From assembly GCA_022801715.1 (NCBI GenBank), contig JAAWSV010000010.1, positions 1 to 62,738 of the forward strand: a stretch of DNA of 62,738 bases. The letters run 5' to 3'. The position numbers were made by a program, and so were the translations under genes. Every line of letters begins with the position of its first letter. The first letter of the stretch is position 1. The stretch comes from Oscillospiraceae bacterium (GTDB lineage Bacteria > Bacillota > Clostridia > Oscillospirales > Oscillospiraceae). Shown one piece after another: positions 56,780 through 62,738 of this stretch. A model generated the notes under the pieces. It was not told the DNA's origin. It saw only the letters and a program-made list of their open reading frames with translations, and made no database searches.

Positions 56780-59700
56780 ATGGCAACGGATCAGAACGAC
56801 AGCTTGCAGCATAACGATGACAGTACCACAATGGTGTACTTCAACCCGCAGTTGATGCAGAGCCTTGCGGATATGTCGGCCGGGAAGGAGCAGAATTTCC
56901 GGGAGCTGCTCTCCGCCGCGGAGGAGGGGGATTTGGACGCCGCCCACCAGCTGGCTCAGAACTACTGCCACGGGCGGGACGGAGCCCCCAAGGACGAGGA
57001 GAAGGCCTTCTACTGGTTTAAGAAGGCTGCCGAGGGCGACCACATCTCCGCCCAGTACAGCTTGGGCCTCTGCTACATCAAGGGTGTGGGCACGGAGAAG
57101 GACGAGGAGAAGGCGGTAGAACTCTTTACCGGCGCCGCCGAGCAGGGATATCCCCCCGCCATCTGTGAGCTGGGCCTCTGCTATGAGCTGGGCCACGGCG
57201 TGGAGATGGACAAGGGCCGGGCCACCGAGCTTTACCGGGAGGCCGCCGATCAGGACTACGCCCCCGCCCAGTGCAACTTGGGCTTCTTCTACTACCGGGG
57301 CATCTATGTGGAGGAAAACGACGAGGAGGCCGCCAAGTGGTTTGCCAAGGCGGCTATGCAGGGCTACCCCCGGGCGGAGGTGCTGATGGGGGAGTGCTTT
57401 GAGAACGGCTACGGCGTGGAGAAGGACGTGGAGAAGGCCATCGAGCTCTATCGGGCCGCCCACGAGCAGGACTATGACGAGGGCACCTGTGCCTTGGGTG
57501 TCTGCTACGACCGGGGTACCGGTGTGGAGGAGAACCACGAGAAGGCGGCTTCCCTCTTCGCCCAAGCGGCGGAGCAGGAGTACCCCCGGGCCCGCTATCT
57601 CTTGGGTCAGTGCTACGAGTTTGGCCACGGGGTGGAGAAGGACGAGGAGAAGGCGGTGGAGCTCTACCGCTTAGGTACCGAGGAGGATGACTATCCCCCC
57701 TGTGTCTGCGCCTTGGGTCTCTGCTATGAGATGGGGACGGTGGTGGAGATGGACAAGGCCAAGGCCGTGGAGCTCTACCGTCGGGCCGCCGAGCGGGGCT
57801 ACGTGCCCGCCCAGTGCAACCTGGGCTTCTGCTACTACCGGGCCATCGGTGTGGAGGAGGACAACAGTGAGGCCTTCCAGTGGTTCTCCAAGGCCGCTGA
57901 CGAGGGCTACCCCCGCGCGCTGAACCTCTTGGGCGAGTGCTACGACTTTGGCTACGGTGTGGAGCAGGACATCGCCAAGGCGGTGGAGCTCTACCGCCAG
58001 TCCAGCGAGAAGGGGTATGCCCCCGGCACCTGCGCGGTGGGCCTCTGCTATGAGCTGGGCCGGGGCGTGGAGATGGATAAGCCCAAGGCGGTGGAGCTCT
58101 ACACCCAGGCCGCCGAGGACGGGGACGTCCGGGCCCAGTGCAACTTGGGCTTTTGTTACTACCAGGGCGTCGGCGTGGAGGTGGATGACGCCAAGGCCGC
58201 GGAGTGGTTCGGCAAAGCCGCCGAGCGGGACTACCCCCGCGCCATGTACTTCTTGGGACAGTGCCACGAGTTTGGCTACGGTGTGGAGCAGAGCTTTGAG
58301 AAGGCCGTAGAGCTCTATGGCCGGGCCCGTGAGGAGGGCTATGCCCCCGCCACCTGCGCCCTCGGCCTCTGCTATGAGCTGGGACACGGGGTAGAGGAGA
58401 GCAAGGAGCGGGCTGTGGAGCTCTACCGGGAGGCCGCCGAGGCCGGAGAAGCCCGGGCCCAGTGCAACCTGGGCTACTGTTACTATCAAGGCATCGGTGT
58501 GGAGATGAATGATGCTGAGGCGGTGAAGTGGTTCCAGAAGGCCGCCGAACAGGACTTCCCCCGTGCCATGCAGCTCTTGGGCGAGTGCTATGAGAATGGC
58601 TACAGTGTGGAGGAGGACATCAACAAGGCGGTGGAGCTCTATCAAAAGGCCCACGAGGCCGGCCACGCCCCCGCCACCTGTGCTTTAGGGCTCTGCTATG
58701 AGATGGGTACCGGCGTGGTGCAGGATCGGGCACGGGCTGTGGAGCTCTATCGGGCGGCGGCGGAGCAGGGCTACCCCCGGGCCCAGTGCAACTTGGGCTA
58801 CTGCTACTACCAAGGCATCGGTGTGGAGGAGGACAACGACGAGGCCTTCCGGTGGTTCTCCAAGGCCGCTGAGGAGGGCTATATCCGGGCCATCCACATG
58901 ATGGGCGAGTGCTACGAGAACGGCTACGGTGTGGCGCAGAGCCAGGCGCGGGCCGTGGACTGCTACCGTCAGGCCCACGAGATGGGCTATCCGCCCTCCA
59001 CATGCGCCTTGGGCGTGTGCTATGAGTTTGGCGATGGGGTGGAGATGAGCAAGGAGCAGGCGGTGATGCTCTACCGCCAAGCGGCGGAGCGGGGCAACGC
59101 CACCGCCCAGTGCAATCTGGGCTACTGCTACTACCGGGGCATCGGCGTGGAGGAGGACAACGATGAGGCCTTCCAGTGGTTCTCCAAGGCCGCTGAGCGG
59201 GGCAGCTCCCGGGCTATCCACCTGATGGGGGAGTGCTATGACAACGGCTACGGTGTGGAGCAGGACGAGGAGAAGGCGGCGGAGTGCTATCAGCGGGCCG
59301 CCCAGCGCAACTATGTCCCCGCGCTCTGCTCCTTGGGGCTCTGCTATGAGTTGGGCACCGGCGTTCCCGAGGACAAGGGGAAGGCCGCGGACCTCTACCG
59401 TCAGGCGGCGGAGCGGGGCCACGCCAGAGCCCAGTGCAACTTAGGTTTCTTCTACTACCACGGGATCGCCGTGGAGGAGAATGACGAGGAGGCTGCCAAG
59501 TGGTTCCAGAAGGCGGCGGATCAGAACTACCCCCGTGCGCTGTTCTTCTTGGGCGAGTGCTACGAGAACGGCTACGGTGTGGAGCAGGATGTCAAGAAGG
59601 CTGTGGAGCTCTATGTCAGAGCCCACGAGGCCGGCCACAGCGACGGCACCTGTTCTTTGGCCCACTGCTACGAGGACGGCATCGGCGTCGCGCAGGATGA

Positions 59701-59935
59701 GAAGCGGGCGGCGGAACTTTACGCCCAAGCGGCGGAGCGGGGCAATGCCCGCGCCATGTACTGCATGGGCGGCTGCTATGAGCACGGTGTGGGTGTGAAG
59801 AAGGACTTGGATCGGGCCTTGGAGCTGTACACCCGGTCGGCGGACAAGGGCTACCGGAAGGCGAAGGAGGCCTTGGACCGTCTGAAGGGCGGCGACGGCG
59901 GCGGCAAGCCGAAGCGCAGAAGATGGCTGAAGTGA
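56780..59935 (+). CDS. Giant Sel1-like repeat protein (27 repeats)
   Basis: A 1051-aa protein made almost wholly of Sel1-like (TPR-related) repeats of 36 residues; I count 27 copies of LGxCYxxGxGVExDxxKAxxLYxxAA. It has no signal peptide or membrane helix, so it is probably a cytoplasmic alpha-solenoid that binds other proteins. A basic tail (KPKRRRWLK) ends it. The repeats come in three types that alternate strictly as A-B-C, a 108-residue unit (see the repeat entry). It is monocistronic, with its own promoter and terminator. Partner and role are unknown; Sel1 proteins act in signalling and host interaction in other bacteria. Confidence 0.9.
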   Translation: MATDQNDSLQHNDDSTTMVYFNPQLMQSLADMSAGKEQNFRELLSAAEEGDLDAAHQLAQNYCHGRDGAPKDEEKAFYWFKKAAEGDHISAQYSLGLCYIKGVGTEKDEEKAVELFTGAAEQGYPPAICELGLCYELGHGVEMDKGRATELYREAADQDYAPAQCNLGFFYYRGIYVEENDEEAAKWFAKAAMQGYPRAEVLMGECFENGYGVEKDVEKAIELYRAAHEQDYDEGTCALGVCYDRGTGVEENHEKAASLFAQAAEQEYPRARYLLGQCYEFGHGVEKDEEKAVELYRLGTEEDDYPPCVCALGLCYEMGTVVEMDKAKAVELYRRAAERGYVPAQCNLGFCYYRAIGVEEDNSEAFQWFSKAADEGYPRALNLLGECYDFGYGVEQDIAKAVELYRQSSEKGYAPGTCAVGLCYELGRGVEMDKPKAVELYTQAAEDGDVRAQCNLGFCYYQGVGVEVDDAKAAEWFGKAAERDYPRAMYFLGQCHEFGYGVEQSFEKAVELYGRAREEGYAPATCALGLCYELGHGVEESKERAVELYREAAEAGEARAQCNLGYCYYQGIGVEMNDAEAVKWFQKAAEQDFPRAMQLLGECYENGYSVEEDINKAVELYQKAHEAGHAPATCALGLCYEMGTGVVQDRARAVELYRAAAEQGYPRAQCNLGYCYYQGIGVEEDNDEAFRWFSKAAEEGYIRAIHMMGECYENGYGVAQSQARAVDCYRQAHEMGYPPSTCALGVCYEFGDGVEMSKEQAVMLYRQAAERGNATAQCNLGYCYYRGIGVEEDNDEAFQWFSKAAERGSSRAIHLMGECYDNGYGVEQDEEKAAECYQRAAQRNYVPALCSLGLCYELGTGVPEDKGKAADLYRQAAERGHARAQCNLGFFYYHGIAVEENDEEAAKWFQKAADQNYPRALFFLGECYENGYGVEQDVKKAVELYVRAHEAGHSDGTCSLAHCYEDGIGVAQDEKRAAELYAQAAERGNARAMYCMGGCYEHGVGVKKDLDRALELYTRSADKGYRKAKEALDRLKGGDGGGKPKRRRWLK
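57144..59640 (+). repeat. 324-bp higher-order repeat inside the Sel1 gene
   Basis: Type A (LGLCYELGxGVEMDK...LYRxAAExG), type B (CNLGFCYYxGIGVEEDNDEAFQWFSKAAExG) and type C (LLGECYENGYGVEQD..KAVELYxxAHExG) follow each other as A-B-C for about eight rounds. The one break is near repeats 6-7 (about 57,480-57,650), where a type-A repeat passes directly to type C with type B missing. DNA identity between rounds is high, so slipped-strand or recombination length changes are likely. Confidence 0.75.
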
Positions 59936-59993
59936 ATGAGAAATTAGGAGTTACGAATTAGGAATACTCGGGTTCCGGAGTGCTCCGTACAAG

Positions 59994-60029
59994 AGAGGGT
60001 CCCACGGCTATGCCGTGGGACCCTTTGCT
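59994..60029. terminator. Terminator after the Sel1 gene
   Basis: The perfect stem AGGGTCCCACGGC/GCCGTGGGACCCT with loop TAT is followed by TTTGC. Before it, the AATTAGGAGTTACGAATTAGG stretch is a short direct repeat of AATTAGGA. Confidence 0.8.
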
Positions 60030-60033
60030 GTGG

Positions 60034-60522
60034 TTATAGGAGATGGTAGTGGAGGACGATGTCCTCGTAGTGGCCGTCCTTCATTAGAAAGCCGCCGGGG
60101 ATGGTGCCTAAGCGGGTGAAGCCTAACTTCTCGTAGAGGCGGAGGGCCGGTGTATTGCTGGCCACTACGGCGTTAAACTGGAGGATACGAAAGCCCAGCT
60201 CCCGGCCCTTTTGGAGGCAATGGCGCACCAGTGCCTCACCTACATGCTGACCCCGGGCGTTGGTGTGGACGGCGTAACTGGCGTTGCAGATATGGCCGCA
60301 GCGGCCCACGTTGTTGGGGTGGAGGATATACAGCCCCAGTACCGCTCCGTCCTCCCCGACGGCTGCGCCGGTGAAGGACTGTTCGGCAAAGAACTGCCGC
60401 CCGCTCTCCTCTGTCAGGGGTTCCAGCTGGGGAAAGGCCACGCCGTCATCCACCACTTGGTTCCAGATGGCCACAGCGGCGGATAGGTCCTGCGCCTCCA
60501 GCGCCATGATATTGATACCCAT
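60034..60522 (-). CDS. GNAT family N-acetyltransferase
   Basis: A 162-aa GNAT enzyme of the phosphinothricin/RimI-like type: VHTNARGQHVGEALVRHCLQKGRELGFRILQFNAVVASNTPALRLYEKLGFTRLGTIPGGF contains the acetyl-CoA loop R-G-Q-H-V-G and the NTPALRLYEKLGF motif. The substrate is unknown. The start is the ATG at 60522 with GGAGG upstream. It lies 42 nt after the typA stop and is probably cotranscribed with it. Confidence 0.85.
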   Translation of the reverse strand: MGINIMALEAQDLSAAVAIWNQVVDDGVAFPQLEPLTEESGRQFFAEQSFTGAAVGEDGAVLGLYILHPNNVGRCGHICNASYAVHTNARGQHVGEALVRHCLQKGRELGFRILQFNAVVASNTPALRLYEKLGFTRLGTIPGGFLMKDGHYEDIVLHYHLL

Positions 60523-60564
60523 AAATATAATATCCTCCAACCCTTTTTGCACACGCAAAGCCGC

Positions 60565-62391
60565 TTATTTCTTGCTGTGCAGTGCCTTCATCCGCTTCTC
60601 GTGGTCCAAGATGCTCTTGCGGATACGCAGGCTCTTGGGTGTGACCTCCAGCAGTTCATCGTCGGCTAAAAACTCCAGGCACTGCTCTAAGCTCAACTGG
60701 CGGGGGGGAACCAAGCGGAGGGCGTCGTCGCTGCCGCTGGCCCGCATGTTGGTCAGCTGCTTCTTTTTGCACACATTTACGGTGATGTCGTCGCTCTTGG
60801 GGCTGACGCCCACCACCATTCCGCCATACACCGGCACACCGGCGCCTATAAATAGGCTGCCGCGCTCCTGGGCGTTATAGAGGCCGTAGGTCACCGAGTC
60901 GCCGGTCTCAAAGGACACCAGAGAGCCAGTGCTCCGGCGGCTCAGATCACCCTTGAAGGGGGCGTAGCTGTCAAACACGGAGGCCATGATGCCCTCGCCG
61001 CGGGTGTCGGTTAAAAACTCGTTGCGGTAGCCGAAGAGGCCCCGGGCGGGGACCAAAAACTCGATCTTCATCCGCTCACCCACAGGGGTCATCTCCACCA
61101 AGTCGCCCTTGCGGCTGCCGATCTTCTCGATCACAGCCCCCACGCTGTCGGCGGGGACGTCTACCACTAAACGCTCAATGGGTTCGCACTTCTTCCCGTC
61201 CATTTCTTGGTAGAGGACGCGGGGCGGGGAGACCTGGAACTCGTAGCCCTCCCGGCGCATGGTTTCAATAAGGATGGAGATGTGCATCTCCCCGCGGCCG
61301 GCCACATTGAAGGCGTCCATAGCGCCATCAATCTCGGTGATCCGGAGGGATACGTCCTTCAGCGTCTCCCGGAACAGACGGTCCCGCAGCTGGCGGGAGG
61401 TGACAAACTTGCCCTCCCGGCCGGCGAAGGGGGAGTCGTTGATGGAGAAGGTCATCTCCATGGTGGGGGCGGAGATCTTCACAAAGGGCAGAGGCTCCGG
61501 GTTGGCTAAGGCACAGATGGTATCGCCGATGGTAATGTCGCCGATGCCGCTCATACAGATGATGCTGCCGGCGGAGGCCTCCGTGACCGGCTTTCGGGCC
61601 AGTCCCTCGAACTCATAGATGGCGGTGGCCTTGGCCTTCTTGGGGGCAGCCCCCGTGTCGTGGTAGTTGCACACGGCGATCTCCTGGTTCTGCTTCACCG
61701 TGCCCCGCTCAATGCGGCCGATGGCGATGCGGCCCACAAACTCGTTGTAGTCGATGGAGCTGACCAGCATCTGGAAGGGGGACTCCTCATCGGCCTCGGG
61801 GCCGGGGATATAATCCAAGATGGTCTTAAAGAGGGGCTGCAGATCGGTGCCCAAGTCGTCGGGGGAGTAGGAGCAGATGCCTTGACGGGCGGAGCAGAAG
61901 AGCATGGGGCTGTCCAGCTGCTCATCGGTGGCGTCCAAGTCCAAGAGGAGCTCCAGTACCTCGTCAATGACCTCGTGGATGCGCTGATCCGGGCGGTCAA
62001 TCTTGTTGACCACCACGATGACCCGGTGGCCCAGCTCCAGGGCGCGAGAGAGAACGAAACGGGTCTGGGGCATGGGACCCTCGGCGGCATCCACCAGCAA
62101 TATGACGCCGTTGACCATCTTGAGGATGCGCTCCACCTCGCCGCCAAAGTCGGCATGGCCCGGGGTGTCTACAATGTTGATCTTGGTGTCGCCGTAGCGA
62201 ATGGCGGTATTCTTGGCCAAGATGGTGATGCCCCGCTCCCGCTCCAAGTCGCCGGAGTCCATGACCCGGTCCACGACCTCCTGATTCTCCCGATAGACGC
62301 CTCCCTGCTTGAGCATTTCATCCACCAGAGTAGTCTTTCCGTGGTCCACGTGGGCGATAATGGCGACGTTGCGAAGATGGTTATTCTGCAT
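60565..62391 (-). CDS. typA: Translational GTPase TypA/BipA
   Basis: A 608-aa ribosome-associated GTPase. G1 is [12 protein letters not shown], then the switch I region [13 protein letters not shown]3 [16 protein letters not shown]4 NKIDRPDQR and G5 SARQG, followed by the EF-G-like domains II, III and V and the BipA-specific C-terminal domain ([55 protein letters not shown]). It aids 50S assembly and stress or low-temperature growth. The start at 62391 (MQNNHLRN) has AAGGAG upstream. Confidence 0.97.
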   Translation of the reverse strand: MQNNHLRNVAIIAHVDHGKTTLVDEMLKQGGVYRENQEVVDRVMDSGDLERERGITILAKNTAIRYGDTKINIVDTPGHADFGGEVERILKMVNGVILLVDAAEGPMPQTRFVLSRALELGHRVIVVVNKIDRPDQRIHEVIDEVLELLLDLDATDEQLDSPMLFCSARQGICSYSPDDLGTDLQPLFKTILDYIPGPEADEESPFQMLVSSIDYNEFVGRIAIGRIERGTVKQNQEIAVCNYHDTGAAPKKAKATAIYEFEGLARKPVTEASAGSIICMSGIGDITIGDTICALANPEPLPFVKISAPTMEMTFSINDSPFAGREGKFVTSRQLRDRLFRETLKDVSLRITEIDGAMDAFNVAGRGEMHISILIETMRREGYEFQVSPPRVLYQEMDGKKCEPIERLVVDVPADSVGAVIEKIGSRKGDLVEMTPVGERMKIEFLVPARGLFGYRNEFLTDTRGEGIMASVFDSYAPFKGDLSRRSTGSLVSFETGDSVTYGLYNAQERGSLFIGAGVPVYGGMVVGVSPKSDDITVNVCKKKQLTNMRASGSDDALRLVPPRQLSLEQCLEFLADDELLEVTPKSLRIRKSILDHEKRMKALHSKK

Positions 62392-62459
62392 AGTAAATCT
62401 ATCTCCTTTTGCACAGGTACTTCTGCACAAGAATTTTCTGTCTGCAATACAACTTTGTT

Positions 62460-62488
62460 ATTGTCTCATAAAATTTTCATATTTTCAA
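62460..62488 (-). promoter_or_regulatory. Possible promoter of typA
   Basis: On the minus strand TTGAAA (62483-62488), 17 bp, GACAAT (62460-62465). An alternative pairing TTGTCA/TATGAA overlaps it. The region is AT-rich. Confidence 0.4.
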
Positions 62489-62589
62489 CTTACAATGTTG
62501 ACAATTTTTCTTTTTTTGAGTACAATAATACAGTTGTTAATGCTAATTCTCTGCCGATGCTGTGTTAGCATCCCGGCGGAGTCCATTAT

Positions 62590-62700
62590 GCCCATGTAGC
62601 TCAGCAGGATAGAGCGACCGCCTCCTAAGTAGGGAACAGAGCGCCCCACTCCGGGGGCACAGGCGTACCGTTCCGAGTTCGATTTCAGTCCGGCAATTTC
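62590..62700 (+). pseudogene. tRNA-Arg(CCT)-like 5' half with a foreign 3' part
   Basis: GCCCATG-TA-GCTC-AGCAGGATA-GAGC-G-ACCGC-CTCCTAA (62590-62628) is a normal tRNA-Arg 5' half with anticodon CCT. The sequence after it (GTAGGGAACAGAGCGCC...) does not complete the anticodon stem (GCGGT expected) or the acceptor stem (CATGGGC expected). A CCCC..GGGG hairpin and GAGTTCGATTTC occur in the foreign part, but no proper T-arm closes. I read it as a broken or interrupted copy. Confidence 0.5.
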
Positions 62701-62704
62701 ATAG

Positions 62705-62738
62705 GCCCGCGTAGCTCAGCAGGATAGAGCGACCGCCT
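62705..62738 (+). tRNA. tRNA-Arg, 5' part only (cut by window end)
   Basis: GCCCGCG-TA-GCTC-AGCAGGATA-GAGC-G-ACCGCCT runs to the window edge, so the anticodon is not complete. It shares 27 identical bases with the copy 115 bp upstream but has a different acceptor stem (GCCCGCG rather than GCCCATG). Whether it continues as an intact tRNA-Arg cannot be seen here. Confidence 0.6.

Noticed and set aside
62590-62700. Refolding of the first tRNA-like copy as a tRNA-Leu with a long variable arm, or as a tRNA with a group I intron
   Set aside because: The acceptor stem does not close in either model, and about 70 bp is too short for a group I intron.
1-62738. CRISPR array, rRNA operon or prophage
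   Set aside because: No regularly spaced direct repeats with unique spacers, no rRNA sequence and no phage structural genes were found.

Overview
The window looks like a chromosomal segment of a strictly anaerobic, GC-rich gut Firmicute of the Oscillospiraceae type (Flavonifractor/Lawsonibacter/Oscillibacter-like). This is inferred from gene content, not from a marker gene: a clostridial rnfCDGEAB operon, rubrerythrin, a CD1871A-type CXXC peptide, a GGGtGRT protein with its NifU-like partner, consensus sigma-A promoters with 17-bp spacers, and Gram-positive Shine-Dalgarno sites.

Positions 1 to about 6,700 are visibly AT-richer than the rest and read as the end of a mobile element. They hold a repeat-rich non-coding stretch (1-755), a leftward three-gene cassette (fused double-D12 adenine methyltransferase, AlwI-family type IIS endonuclease, AIPR abortive-infection protein), and a tnpV gene. 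From about 6,790 the DNA is GC-rich chromosome.

6.8-20.5 kb: membrane-anchored GH25 lysozyme, SDR reductase, GNAT acetyltransferase, rubrerythrin; a cobalt ECF transporter operon in the order cbiQ-O-M-N behind a cobalamin riboswitch with an attenuator; a DUF3786 protein; a redox cluster (Rrf2 regulator, TlpA-like lipoprotein, 44-aa CXXC peptide, NapH-like ferredoxin membrane protein); an MFS exporter with its TetR regulator and operator; an ECF sigma factor with a DUF4179-like anti-sigma candidate. 20.6-32 kb: a four-gene phosphorelay operon (7TM hybrid histidine kinase, response regulator, CheX-like, CheY-like), a D,D-carboxypeptidase, tRNA-Gly(CCC), a DUF4230 protein, a patatin, a large SLH/InlB-repeat surface protein and a DUF975 membrane protein. 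32-41 kb: rnfCDGEAB, then an xpaC/telA/TPM-domain membrane-stress set. 41-46 kb: acyl-CoA ligase with a CAT/E2-fold partner, then the NifU-like/GGGtGRT pair behind a perfect consensus promoter.

46.4-54.4 kb holds the most unusual metabolic locus: a sodium:solute symporter, three tandem octopine/nopaline-dehydrogenase-family paralogues and a type I asparaginase in one leftward operon. A DMT transporter is divergent and a FadR-type GntR regulator is convergent with it. A 12-bp operator-like motif occurs both in the divergent promoter region and between the transporter and the regulator. I read this as a candidate catabolic pathway for opine-like (N-alkylated) amino acids. It is followed by two overlapping O6-alkylguanine-transferase genes, a second GntR regulator, a 1,051-aa Sel1 protein built from a three-repeat (324-bp) higher-order unit, a GNAT enzyme, typA/bipA, and a duplicated tRNA-Arg-like 5' half at the right edge.

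All family calls come from reading protein motifs by eye; no database search was run. Promoters, operators and terminators are pattern calls.
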